NCBI GenBank assembly: GCA_001898075.1
Contig: MKSD01000001.1
Location: 923,817 to 987,816, forward strand
DNA from: Alphaproteobacteria bacterium 40-19
GTDB taxonomy: Bacteria > Pseudomonadota > Alphaproteobacteria > Holosporales > Holosporaceae
Reading direction: 5' to 3'
Length of the DNA stretch: 64,000 nt
Shown here: piece after piece, positions 27,786-36,831 of the stretch
Layout of the letters: the number at the start of each line of letters is the position of its first letter
Position numbering within the stretch: position 1 is the first letter of the stretch
Position numbers and translations under genes: made by a program
The notes under the pieces: generated by a model
Databases searched by the model: none
The model's input: the letters and a program-made list of their open reading frames with translations, nothing else
What the model was told of the DNA's origin: nothing

Positions 27786-29555
27786 TTATTCTACGGTGAC
27801 AGATTTTGATAAATTACGGGGTTGATCGATGGAAAGCCCTTTGTGTAATGCGGTGTAATAAGCCAGTAATTGAACACATATGGCATTGGGAAAGACTTGT
27901 AATAAAGGCTCTTGTAGGGATGGATACATAAATAAGCCTTCGGGTTTCAAGCCTTCTAAACTGGCGGCTCCTTTCGTATCTGTGATTAAGAAGATGGGTC
28001 CATTGCGGGCCTTAACCTCGTGAAGGTTAGAAAGTGTTTTGCTGAAAGACTCATCCCAAGGTGCCAAAACAACCACTGGGTGCTGGGGGTCGATCAGAGC
28101 CAAGGGGCCATGTTTCAGCTCTCCGGCGGCAAAGCCCTGAGCATGAATGTAAGAGAGTTCTGACATCTTTAACGCCCCTTCCAACGCCAAAGCATAATGC
28201 AGTCCTCTTCCTAAATATAAAATACTTTGGTATTGCGATAAAACAGCAGCGATTTGGGCAAACTCATGACTTCGCTGGATAATATCCTTTAATACAGAAG
28301 GAATTTCCTTTAAAGAGTCTAATACGGTTTGACGTAAGGGTGCATCTGAACATAGCGCCAAACTGAGGTTTAAAAAACTCAGGACCTGCATGGTAAAAGC
28401 TTTGGTTGATGCGACCCCAATTTCTGTTCCTGCGCCTGTAGGCATAAGGTAGTCTACTTGCCGGGAAATAGAGCTGTGGGGAGCATTGATCATTCCCAAT
28501 ACATATTGCTGTTGACTTTTGGCGTACAGAGTGGCTTTCAGGGTGTCGGCAGTTTCCCCGGACTGAGAAACCACAATGCTGACCCCGTCGGGTAGGATAG
28601 GATTTCGGTAATGGAATTCGGAAGCCAGTTCCAGATTCAGGAAGCGTTTTGCAAGACGTTCTAGGAAAAACTTTCCGACCCAGGCGGCGTAAAACGCTGT
28701 TCCACATCCCAGAGCCGTAAAAAAGGAAGCCTGGCAAACTTCTGCGGGCAGGGCAGGGAGGCCTTGAATACGGACCAAATCTGCCTGTTGATAGATTTCT
28801 TTAAGCATAAAGTGCTGAAAGTCACCTTTTTCTGTTTCTTGAGCCTGAAGGGGGTTGGGGTAAAAATTAAGGTGTTTTTCCTGGCCAGTCCAGTCATAAA
28901 AAATCGCTTGGTCTTTATATAAGACTCCCCAAGTTTCATCTTCTAAAAAAGCGACTTTTTGGGCGCTGCCTGAAAGACTGGAAAGATCCGAACCTACATA
29001 GAAGCCCTCTTTTCCTTGTCCCACTGCCAAAGGGCTGAGGCCTTTGCGAGCAACGATGATACAATCTGTACAATCTTGTAGCAGAACAGCAATGGCAAAG
29101 TTTCCTTTTAGTTGTTTTAAAACAAATAAGACCCTTTCCTGTAAGTTGGTTAAATGCTCTGAAGTCGCAAAAAGATGCGCAATGACCTCGGTATCTGTAT
29201 CACTTTCAAATTGGATACCTTGAAAGGATAAGTCTTTTTTTAGGGCTTGAAAGTTTTCAATGATGCCATTGTGAACTACGGCAGTTCCCTTGCCGCAGTG
29301 AGGGTGAGCATTTTTTTCTTCTGCTCTTCCATGGGTAGCCCAGCGGGTATGTCCAATTCCTACAGTGCCTTGAAAAGGGGGAAGCTCGGTCATCAGTGCA
29401 GCCAATGGCCCTACCGCCCGATGGCGTTTGATGATACCTTGTTCGATGATGGCAACCCCAGCGGAATCATAGCCCCGATACTCTACTTTTTTTAGACCTT
29501 GGATGAGGCCATCTATAACAGGTCCAGAGCTGACAAATCCTACTATTCCGCACAC
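27786..29555 (-). CDS. glmS: Glucosamine-6-phosphate synthase (isomerizing)
   Basis: Makes glucosamine-6-phosphate from fructose-6-phosphate and glutamine, the entry to peptidoglycan and LPS. The product is 589 aa. The N-terminal Ntn glutaminase begins MCGIVGF with nucleophile C2. Two SIS domains follow from about residue 280 (TALGCGTAFYAAWVGKFF and the STKAFT segment), and the protein ends LSKSVTVE as usual. glmU, which often precedes it, is not in the window. Confidence 0.97.
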   Translation of the reverse strand: MCGIVGFVSSGPVIDGLIQGLKKVEYRGYDSAGVAIIEQGIIKRHRAVGPLAALMTELPPFQGTVGIGHTRWATHGRAEEKNAHPHCGKGTAVVHNGIIENFQALKKDLSFQGIQFESDTDTEVIAHLFATSEHLTNLQERVLFVLKQLKGNFAIAVLLQDCTDCIIVARKGLSPLAVGQGKEGFYVGSDLSSLSGSAQKVAFLEDETWGVLYKDQAIFYDWTGQEKHLNFYPNPLQAQETEKGDFQHFMLKEIYQQADLVRIQGLPALPAEVCQASFFTALGCGTAFYAAWVGKFFLERLAKRFLNLELASEFHYRNPILPDGVSIVVSQSGETADTLKATLYAKSQQQYVLGMINAPHSSISRQVDYLMPTGAGTEIGVASTKAFTMQVLSFLNLSLALCSDAPLRQTVLDSLKEIPSVLKDIIQRSHEFAQIAAVLSQYQSILYLGRGLHYALALEGALKMSELSYIHAQGFAAGELKHGPLALIDPQHPVVVLAPWDESFSKTLSNLHEVKARNGPIFLITDTKGAASLEGLKPEGLFMYPSLQEPLLQVFPNAICVQLLAYYTALHKGLSIDQPRNLSKSVTVE

Positions 29556-29787
29556 AGCTTTTTCCTTAAGATCTTTTTGATAGTGTAAGAAAAGTTTTGT
29601 AGCAGAGCAATGTTCCAGAGATCTTTCTCTTATCGCTGCCTTGTATTAAATCCGTGCTGCAGCTGTTTTTGGAAGGATGATGATCGTTCAGATTCAATTT
29701 TGTGATCATTCTGGATATTATTTTTTTTTTGAATATTGTATTCTAAGGAAAGAATTTCTTCTTGACTGTTTCTGGGAAGCTGACACT

Positions 29788-30585
29788 ATGATCCACTGGT
29801 TGAAAAATATATTTTTTAAGAAGCCTGTTCCCAGTCAAAATAATGGGACAGAATCTGGAGTGCTTTCGGCCAGAATAGAAGCTTTTTTGAATGAGCCGTT
29901 ATCCGAAATTATGGTTCACAGAAGTGATATTGTGGCGGTTTCGTACCAATTTAGTTTTCAAGAAGTTGTAAAGGCGTTTTTAAAGACAGGTTTTCGTTGG
30001 TTACCTGTTTATCGCGATACTTTAGATCATATTACAGGGGCCATCAGTATTCACGGGGTGTTTGCCTTAAGAGAGTCCAGTGCAGAGGAAGATAAGTGGT
30101 ATCGCTACTTGAATCATGCATCTTTTGTGCCTTCTGCTATGACAGTTAAAGAGGCTATGAATGAATTGTATGATGCTCACGGTGTGGCATTATTTATTGT
30201 CGATGAGTACGGCGGTGTTGAAGGTATGGTGACCAAAGGTCATATTTTAAAAGAGTTTCGCTCGGCAGTTTTGGGACAGGCTCCAGAAGAAGAAGATATG
30301 ATCATCAGCAAAGATCCCTGGGTGATTCGGGGAAGAATGGGCCTAGAGGAGTTCAATGAAGAATTTCAACCGATCTTCACCGCTTCAGACGAAGATCGGG
30401 TCAATACCATTGGGGGATGGTTGTGTGCTTTTTTAGGTCGTGTACCTTTAAAAGGGGAAATTATTGATCATCCATTGGGCTTTTCTTTTGAAATAAAACA
30501 AGCCGACCCCAGAAAAATTTACGAGATCACCATTTTAACGCAGCCTTTAAAGGTGATTCCTTCTGTTGCTGAAGATCAGGTCTAA
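29788..30585 (+). CDS. CorC/HlyC-like CBS domain protein
   Basis: A 265-residue protein started at the ATG at 29788, behind a GGGAAG ribosome site. An in-frame ATG at 29677 adds a non-conserved stretch and is less likely. It has paired CBS domains (about 25-85 and 95-150; core VALFIVDEYGGVEGMVTKGH) and a CorC_HlyC domain at the C-terminus (about 165-255). In the family it is a cytosolic regulator of magnesium or cobalt efflux, though some are called hemolysin C. In Alphaproteobacteria it follows ybeY; that gene is not seen here. Confidence 0.85.
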   Translation: MIHWLKNIFFKKPVPSQNNGTESGVLSARIEAFLNEPLSEIMVHRSDIVAVSYQFSFQEVVKAFLKTGFRWLPVYRDTLDHITGAISIHGVFALRESSAEEDKWYRYLNHASFVPSAMTVKEAMNELYDAHGVALFIVDEYGGVEGMVTKGHILKEFRSAVLGQAPEEEDMIISKDPWVIRGRMGLEEFNEEFQPIFTASDEDRVNTIGGWLCAFLGRVPLKGEIIDHPLGFSFEIKQADPRKIYEITILTQPLKVIPSVAEDQV

Positions 30586-30635
30586 AAGTTGTTTAGCAAG
30601 ATATTTAATCAGTGCGGGACATAACAGTGTGGGGC

Positions 30636-31718
30636 ATGAATCTGAAAACTTTTTTTGCAGTGTTGTTGCTTGGAAGTTTAACAGGGTGTTCTTTTAAGAA
30701 GAATGTTCTTTATCTTTATAATTGGGCAGATTATATTCCCCAAGAAATTTTAGAAAGATTTGAAAAAGAAACGGGCATTACCGTGGTGTGTGACGCTTAC
30801 GAAAGTGAAGAGGTGGCGGAAACGAATCTGTATATGTCCAGTAATCATGATGTGGTGATTTTAACAGTTTGGCCCTCTTTTGCCAGGGCTGTGAAGTCGA
30901 AACTCTTAAGCCCTATTGATTATAGTTTAGTCCCTAATGCCAAAGGTTTAGATAAAAAATGGACCGAAAAGCTGGAAGATATTGATCCAGAAAATCGTTA
31001 CGGGGTGATTTATCTATTTGGAAGTGTAGGGCTGGGCGTCAATGTGAAAGCAGTGAAAGAAAGTTTGGGGTCTATTCCCCGGACTTGGGGTTTAATTTTT
31101 GATCCTTTATATGCTAAAAAGTTAACAGAGCAGCGTATTTACTGCTTGGACACGGCAAAAGATGTCTTTCAAGCCGCTTTGCTTTACATGGGTAAAGACC
31201 CGTGCAGTCAGAATTTTTCGGATTGGACTCAGGCCTATGAGCTTGTGCGTAAGGTGCGACCTTTGATTGCACGTTTTGAGAATGGAAGCCAAGAAGCCAA
31301 CCTATTGGATGAACAAGCTTGCCTCATTCAAGCACACTCGGACGTTGCGATGACGGCTAAGGAAAGGGGACAACAGATGAATCCTAAAAAAAATGTGAAT
31401 TTTGTGATTCCTAAAGAAGGGGTGATGATGACAGGGGATGTGATGACCATTCCTTTGCGGGCGCAACATAAGCAAAATGCTCATATTTTTATTAATTTCA
31501 TTTTAAGGCCAGAAAATATGGCCTTTATCAGTAATCGTTTAAAGTCTGCCAATGCCGTAAAAGCCTCTCTTACTTTTTTAGACCCAGAGCTATTACAAGA
31601 TCCTAATATTTTTCCCAATGAACAGACCATGCCTTTGATGAAGCAAGATTTTTTACCATCTCTTCCTTTGTTACGTCATATTTATGAGCTGTGGCTTAAA
31701 TTAAAACAAGAAGGTTAA
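30636..31718 (+). CDS. PotD/PotF-like periplasmic polyamine-binding lipoprotein
   Basis: A 360-residue solute-binding protein started at the ATG at 30636; an upstream GTG adds eight residues before the signal peptide. The signal ends in SLTGC, a good lipobox. The mature start VLYLYNWADYIP is the hallmark of PotD/PotF proteins, with later GSVGLGVN and SLTFLDPELL segments. No potA, potB or potC lies nearby, so it may serve a permease encoded elsewhere or act alone. It is followed after 10 bases by the photolyase gene and is probably co-transcribed with it. Confidence 0.85.
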   Translation: MNLKTFFAVLLLGSLTGCSFKKNVLYLYNWADYIPQEILERFEKETGITVVCDAYESEEVAETNLYMSSNHDVVILTVWPSFARAVKSKLLSPIDYSLVPNAKGLDKKWTEKLEDIDPENRYGVIYLFGSVGLGVNVKAVKESLGSIPRTWGLIFDPLYAKKLTEQRIYCLDTAKDVFQAALLYMGKDPCSQNFSDWTQAYELVRKVRPLIARFENGSQEANLLDEQACLIQAHSDVAMTAKERGQQMNPKKNVNFVIPKEGVMMTGDVMTIPLRAQHKQNAHIFINFILRPENMAFISNRLKSANAVKASLTFLDPELLQDPNIFPNEQTMPLMKQDFLPSLPLLRHIYELWLKLKQEG

Positions 31719-31728
31719 GAAAATAGGT

Positions 31729-33102
31729 ATGACATCGACTTCTTTATGTTGGTTTCGTAGGGATCTGCGTCTTTTAGATAACGTCGCGTTTGCTAAGGCC
31801 TTAAGCCAACATACGCACGTGATACTTATATATATATTAGAAGAAGAATCCGTCAGAGGTGTTCAAAAATGGTGGTTGTATCACAGCCTTAAAGCTTTGA
31901 GCCAAGCATTAAATCGCAAAGGTCTGCAGTTGACTCTTAGCAAAGGGCAGGCAATTCACATTTTACCAGATCTGGTTCAAAGGCACTGTGTGAGTGCATT
32001 GTACTATAATCGTTGTTATGAACCTTGGGAACAGGTTCGGGATCAACAGATTCATCAGCATCTTACTGCCCAAGGAGTTGATGTTTACGACAGCCCAGGT
32101 AACCTTTTGATAGAACCCTGGGAAACAGACCGGCCTCAGGGATTTAAGGTCTATACACCTTTTTGGAAGCACATTTCAAAAAAACTGTCCTCTCCACCTG
32201 CCATAGCACCGTTACCCGTTCAAGCCCAAGGGTTGGTGGTGGATTCGCAGGATTTAGACTCTTGGTCATTAATAGAAAATGCTCCTGATTTTTCCTCATA
32301 TTGGACACCAGGAGAGCAAGGCGCTTGCCAAAAGCTTGAAACTTTTTTAGAAGAGGGGTTACCAAACTATAAAAAAGGTCGAGATTTTCCTGCTTCTTGC
32401 GCAGTTTCCGGTTTAGCACCTTATTTGCATTTTGGGGAAATTCATGTTTGGCGTGTACTTGAAGCTGTGCGAAAACAAGGTGCCCCCAGTGACTGTGAAC
32501 TATGCTTTTTAAAGGAATTGGGTTGGCGAGACTTTGCCTATCATACTTTATACCATTTTCCTGAAGTATCTGAACGCAATCTTAGAAAAGAGTTTGATCA
32601 TTTTGTTTGGGATAATGATCCAGAGCAGTTAAAAAAGTGGCAGCAAGGCTTGACGGGCTATCCTATGGTGGACGCGGGAATGCGTCAATTATTATGTACA
32701 GGTTTTATGCATAATCGGGTGCGCATGATTGTGGCTTCTTTTTTAACCAAAGATTTGTTAATCGATTGGCGCCTGGGGGCGGAATGGTTTTTAGAGCATT
32801 TATTGGATGGAGATCTGGCCAGTAACAGTATGAACTGGCAGTGGTGTGCGGGGACGGGTATAGATGCCTCTCCTTATTTTCGTATCTTTAATCCTGTTTT
32901 ACAAAGTCAAAAGTTTGATCCTTCTGGGGAATATATTCGCCAATGGGTTCCCGAGCTGCGGGGATTAAGTGATGATAAGATTCATATACCTTGGGATAGT
33001 CATCCGTATCATGATTATCCAGCCCCTGTTGTGCAACACAATAGTCAAAGAGCTCAAGCTTTGCGTCGGTATGCTGATATCCGTCAAGCCGTAGATTCTT
33101 AG
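31729..33102 (+). CDS. phrB: Deoxyribodipyrimidine photolyase
   Basis: Class I photolyase that repairs UV-induced cyclobutane dimers using FADH- and light. The product is 457 aa. The N-terminal photolyase domain starts CWFRRDLRLLDNVA. The FAD-binding C-terminal domain has ELGWRDFAYHTLYHFPE, the MVDAGMRQLL region, HNRVRM and NSMNWQWCAGTG, which includes the proximal electron-transfer Trp, and YFRIFNP. All key segments are intact. A photolyase is unusual in a presumed intracellular bacterium. Confidence 0.95.
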   Translation: MTSTSLCWFRRDLRLLDNVAFAKALSQHTHVILIYILEEESVRGVQKWWLYHSLKALSQALNRKGLQLTLSKGQAIHILPDLVQRHCVSALYYNRCYEPWEQVRDQQIHQHLTAQGVDVYDSPGNLLIEPWETDRPQGFKVYTPFWKHISKKLSSPPAIAPLPVQAQGLVVDSQDLDSWSLIENAPDFSSYWTPGEQGACQKLETFLEEGLPNYKKGRDFPASCAVSGLAPYLHFGEIHVWRVLEAVRKQGAPSDCELCFLKELGWRDFAYHTLYHFPEVSERNLRKEFDHFVWDNDPEQLKKWQQGLTGYPMVDAGMRQLLCTGFMHNRVRMIVASFLTKDLLIDWRLGAEWFLEHLLDGDLASNSMNWQWCAGTGIDASPYFRIFNPVLQSQKFDPSGEYIRQWVPELRGLSDDKIHIPWDSHPYHDYPAPVVQHNSQRAQALRRYADIRQAVDS

Positions 33103-33154
33103 TTTAAAAAATCCTATTTATACCAAAAAATTTCAAAATTCTCTCTTTAAAAAA

Positions 33155-33607
33155 TCAAAAACTTTTCTGTAAATTTTTTAATTCTTCTATTATTTGGAGT
33201 TCTTTGGCAGAGGGGTTATGAGAAATCTCTGAAAACTTTTGAACCCAAGTCGAAGTCTTTTCAGTGATCAGTTTTATCTTGATCAGATCTTCTTTATTGA
33301 TAAAAATTTTCTGGTTTGCGATTCTGCAAAGGTCAGCATCTATCTTTTGCATTATTTCTTCAAAGCCAAAACCTTTTTTCCAACACTTATGCCAAGGGGA
33401 AGAAAGACCGCTTTCTACTGTAGCGGTCAGATCCACCATAATATGGGTGTAATAACCCGCTTGTTCAGAACGTGTTTTTTGAATAAAATCCCAGACTTCT
33501 TTAAAGGAGTTTTTTAAACGAATATTTTGAAGAATCTTATTTGTAATCAAAACTGTAGCTGTTGTGAAAGCAGTAATAGACAAGATAAGCTATAATTTTT
33601 TTCTCAT
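33155..33607 (-). CDS. Small secreted protein, unknown, with amber codon at position 6
   Basis: The frame is open from 33583 (TTG) to the stop at 33155, 142 aa. Eight codons further upstream lies ATG at 33607, giving MRKKL, then an in-frame TAG at 33590-33592, then LILSITAFTTATVL, which is a natural signal-peptide sequence. The gene may thus have been disabled at codon 6, or now starts at the TTG at 33583 with a shortened signal. The mature part is helical and charged, with EKTSTWVQKFSEI. I recognise no family. Confidence 0.45.
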
Positions 33608-33820
33608 GAGTTTTTTTCTAATATGATTCAGAATGAATAGATTGTTTTAAGAAACGTTGCAGTACTGTTTTAAAGTGTTAATAGGGTCTTTTAAACCTTG
33701 AAGTTCTTCATCAAAAACGATGCTCCCTTCCCTTAGAATGATAATGCGGTCACATCAACTGGAAAAAATAGGAATGTTCAAAGTTTGTGCTGCTGCAAAG
33801 TGACTTTTAGGCAATGCTTG
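33603..33820 (-). pseudogene. Remnant copy of the GlnQ/GlnP transporter genes
   Basis: Nucleotides 33637-33760 are nearly identical to the 3' end of the ATPase gene (36175-36290), including the segment encoding CDRIIILREGSIVFDEEL, and similarity runs into its downstream flank back to about 33603. The region then jumps to a stretch (33766-33820) like the interior of the permease gene at 37085-37140, so about 800 bases are deleted. It is a partial duplicate of the operon with no coding capacity left. Confidence 0.85.
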
Positions 33821-33926
33821 GCTATTACAGCAAAAAAAAACTCTACTGCGCATTCTATATCGTCTATTGACATTTCTTTATTTTGTTTTAATATATGTAA
33901 AATGTGCAGGTCAAGGTGAAGTTTTT

Positions 33927-34775
33927 GTGAACAAAAACAAATCGATCGTGTTAATGACAGATTTTGGAACGCATGATGGTTCTGTCAGCGAATTGTATGG
34001 CGTTATTGACTCTGTTAATCCGTACTTAAAGGTACAGGATCTTTGTCACCATATTCCCCCTTTTTGTGTTCGAACAGCGGCCTACCGATTAGCGCAAGTT
34101 TTTTCTCATTGGACACCTGGAACTATCTTTGTCTGCGCTATTGATCCGGATGTAGGTACAGATCAGCTTGCTTTGTTAGCGGAATCAACCACAGGCCATT
34201 ATTTTGTTGCACCAAACAACGGGGTCTTAACCTTTATCGATGAATGGTATGGTTTTTCAAAAATTATATCTCTAGACAAAGAAAAGGTATTGCATCCCAT
34301 GGCTAAAAGCCATACATCTTATGGCAGAGATTTATACGCATATTGTGCTGCTCAGTGGGCCAGTAGTGCCATTCAAACAGATCAAATAGGCACGCTCTAT
34401 ACCCATCCCTTATTTCGTTTGCCCATCTTAAAGCCCAAACACGACGGTCGCGATATTGTGGGATCCATTGAAATCGCAGATTCCTATGGTAATGCTTGGA
34501 CTAACATGGAGGCCGATTTTGTAAGCAGATATGGTGTGATAGAAGGTCATTCCTATCCTGTGCAGATTTCTAGTGACCACACCGTCGTGTTTAAAGAAAC
34601 TGTTTATTTTGGAAAAACCTATGGGAGTGTTCAAAAAAATGACGCTATCTTGCATATTAACAGCATGCATTGCCTGGCCATAGGCACGCACTGGGGAAAT
34701 TTTTGTAAAAAATATTCTTTATCTTGGGACACAATGCCAGCAACGATTCAGATCACCACACGCTCTGCATTATAA
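33927..34775 (+). CDS. SAM hydroxide adenosyltransferase (DUF62 family)
   Basis: Cytosolic enzyme that, in characterised family members, hydrolyses S-adenosylmethionine to adenosine and methionine. Started at the GTG at 33927 because AAGGTGAA lies 6-7 bases upstream; an in-frame ATG at 33867 adds 20 hydrophobic residues. The product is 282 aa. The N-terminal domain has MTDFGTHDGSVSELYGVI with the conserved acidic residues, then AIDPDVGT and the FVAPNNGVLTFI segment; the C-terminal domain is beta-rich. Only 11 bases and an SD overlapping its stop separate it from the SAM-type transporter. They very likely work together. Confidence 0.88.
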   Translation: MNKNKSIVLMTDFGTHDGSVSELYGVIDSVNPYLKVQDLCHHIPPFCVRTAAYRLAQVFSHWTPGTIFVCAIDPDVGTDQLALLAESTTGHYFVAPNNGVLTFIDEWYGFSKIISLDKEKVLHPMAKSHTSYGRDLYAYCAAQWASSAIQTDQIGTLYTHPLFRLPILKPKHDGRDIVGSIEIADSYGNAWTNMEADFVSRYGVIEGHSYPVQISSDHTVVFKETVYFGKTYGSVQKNDAILHINSMHCLAIGTHWGNFCKKYSLSWDTMPATIQITTRSAL

Positions 34776-34786
34776 AGGAGATTATA

Positions 34787-35734
34787 ATGATCAACTTAGC
34801 TTTTAAATTGAACTTGGACAAGAAATATTTGGGAATTATCTGGTTTGTTCTCAGCCTCGTTTTGGACAACACCAATGATTTAATCATGAAATATGTGGGC
34901 AGCGAAATAGGTGCGCAACAAATTATTTTTACACGATTTTTATCCAGTACCTTGATTTTATTACCCTTTGTGCTGCATCAACGGTTTCAAGGCATCAGTA
35001 CCCCCCAAACATCTATTTTACTGCATGTGTTGCGCAGCTTTTTGCTGTACATCGGAATGGTTTTGTGGTGTTTTGGGTTGTGCCGTGTCCCTATGGCCAC
35101 AGCGACATCCATTAATTTTACAATACCCATTTTTATTTTGATTTTTGCGCGATTATTTTTAAAAGAACAGTTGAGTTTTGGAAAAATAGTGGCCACCATT
35201 TTGGGATTTTTGGGCACGTTAATTGTGATAAATCGGTGGAATTGGGGATGCATCCAAGGATCATGGACCGTAAACGTGGGGGGTATAGAAGCTTTGCTGC
35301 TTTCAGCCATGCTATTTTCCCTACTAGATGTTGTAAATAAGCGGTTTGTCAACCAAGAATCTACTCTTGATATGTTATTTTATTCCGGATTTTTTGTAAC
35401 ACTGTTCAGTTCTGTGCCAGCCAGCATAGATTGGGTACCTCCCAGCACGTCTGCTTTGATTGCTCTTGGTGTGTTAGGTGTAACGGGTAATATGATCTTG
35501 TACTGTTTGCTTAAGGCTTTTTCTTACGTAGATATTTCTTCTGTTGCTCCTTATCGGTATCTAGAGTTAATCTTATCGTCTTATTTGGGTTATATAGTTT
35601 TTTCCGAAATACCACGCACCACCACAGCTATTGGATCTATGCTGATTGCGGTATCCACCCTGATTGTGTTGTATGAAGATCGGATTAAAACGTGGCTTCA
35701 ACAAAAGAAACCAAATATGCGAAGAAGTGGATAA
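34787..35734 (+). CDS. EamA/DMT transporter resembling the Rickettsia SAM transporter
   Basis: Ten-segment inner-membrane permease of 315 aa, started at the ATG at 34787 with an AAAGGAG ribosome site 6 bases upstream. The C-terminal half has LDVVNKRFVNQES and LKAFSYVDISSVAPYRYLEL, which I recall as close to Rickettsia prowazekii Sam, an S-adenosylmethionine importer. Function is therefore inferred from that resemblance and from the adjoining SAM-hydrolase gene. A different amphipathic substrate cannot be excluded. An IS5-like transposase remnant starts right at its 3' end. Confidence 0.8.
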   Translation: MINLAFKLNLDKKYLGIIWFVLSLVLDNTNDLIMKYVGSEIGAQQIIFTRFLSSTLILLPFVLHQRFQGISTPQTSILLHVLRSFLLYIGMVLWCFGLCRVPMATATSINFTIPIFILIFARLFLKEQLSFGKIVATILGFLGTLIVINRWNWGCIQGSWTVNVGGIEALLLSAMLFSLLDVVNKRFVNQESTLDMLFYSGFFVTLFSSVPASIDWVPPSTSALIALGVLGVTGNMILYCLLKAFSYVDISSVAPYRYLELILSSYLGYIVFSEIPRTTTAIGSMLIAVSTLIVLYEDRIKTWLQQKKPNMRRSG

Positions 35735-36060
35735 AAAAATGAAAGGTGTCAGAAGAAGTAAGTTGGGTATGAAAAATGAGCTATTTATGGCCTTGCAATA
35801 TAGCACAGAATATTGCACATATTTTCATGTTAGGCAAATGATGGAATAAGCGAAATTGGCATGCTACAAAGGAATTAAATGGATAGAAGATAGGCTGAGC
35901 AAGTATCTGGATTTTGCTTTACCTGGCTGCAAAGCTTTACTTATTGGGGGCGGATATGAAGTATGAGGCTGCGCTTATCGATGCAAATAAAACGGCTATA
36001 GAAGGCCCAAAAAAAGGGTCAAGAATAAGAAACGCATTGAGATTCTGGAGAATCCTTTGA
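35727..36060 (+). pseudogene. Transposase remnant, IS5 type (DDE_Tnp_4)
   Basis: Three reading frames together follow a helix-turn-helix and DDE transposase. The first (from 35727) gives KMKGVRRSKLGMKNELFMAL and EYCTYFHVRQ. The second gives GIKWIEDRLSKYLDFALPG, and the third gives MKYEAALIDANKTAIEGPKK, ending at 36060. The YFH and LIDA-nKT-IE-PKK segments are typical of IS5-family DDE enzymes, with the D of LIDA as the first catalytic acid. Frameshifts and stops show it is dead. No terminal inverted repeats were identified by eye. Confidence 0.75.
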
Positions 36061-36174
36061 AGAATTGTTTTTGTGAATAAGTTGGTATTTATTAATCAAA
36101 ATAATGACGGACAAAATGATCTGTACTTTTATCATTCGTTTTTTTGTCATAGTATTCAGAACGAAGAAATGTTT

Positions 36175-36831
36175 TTAAGAACTGTGGTAGTATTGTTTTA
36201 AGGTGTCAATAGGGTCTTTCAACCCTTGAAGTTCTTCATCAAAAACGATGCTCCCTTCCCTTAGAATGATAATGCGGTCACATAAACTGGTTAAGAAGTC
36301 TAGATCGTGAGAAGCAATAAACAACCCTTTTCCTGATAAAGATCTTAAGATTTTTGACACATCTTGAATGGTGTTGATATCTAAGCCTGAGGTTGGTTCA
36401 TCACATAATAACAGATCGGGATCTATCATCAAGCTGCGGGCCAAGGCTACTCTTTGCTTTTGTCCTCCTGAAAGGGTATCAGGATAGCAATCACGTTTAT
36501 CTTTAAGGCCCAACTGTTGCAGTAAAAAAAGTGCTTTCTGTGTCCAATCTTTTTTGGGATCTCTAAGGGAAGGCGCGTAGGTGAGGTTGGAAAGGACAGT
36601 CATATGGGGAAATAACTGAAAGTCTTGAAACATAAAACCTGTCTGTCCCTGAAATTCGATGTGCCCTTTATTGGGTTGGTCTAATTTTTGAATACATCTT
36701 AAAAGGGTCGACTTCCCACTGCCGGAAGGTCCCGCTAAACCTGTAATTTTTGAAGAATCAATAGATAAAGAAATATCATTTAATATGATATTTTGACCCC
36801 AGAGTTTGCAAAGATTATTAATTTTAAGCAT
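36175..36831 (-). CDS. Polar amino-acid ABC transporter ATPase (GlnQ-like)
   Basis: Cytoplasmic ATPase subunit of an amino-acid importer, 218 aa. Walker A GPSGSGKSTLL, signature LSGGQKQRVALARSL, Walker B LLCDEPTSGLD and H-loop FIASHD are all visible. It is the last gene of a binding protein, permease, ATPase operon, overlapping the permease by eight bases. A remnant duplicate of its 3' end lies at 33.6-33.8 kb. Confidence 0.92.
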   Translation of the reverse strand: MLKINNLCKLWGQNIILNDISLSIDSSKITGLAGPSGSGKSTLLRCIQKLDQPNKGHIEFQGQTGFMFQDFQLFPHMTVLSNLTYAPSLRDPKKDWTQKALFLLQQLGLKDKRDCYPDTLSGGQKQRVALARSLMIDPDLLLCDEPTSGLDINTIQDVSKILRSLSGKGLFIASHDLDFLTSLCDRIIILREGSIVFDEELQGLKDPIDTLKQYYHSS

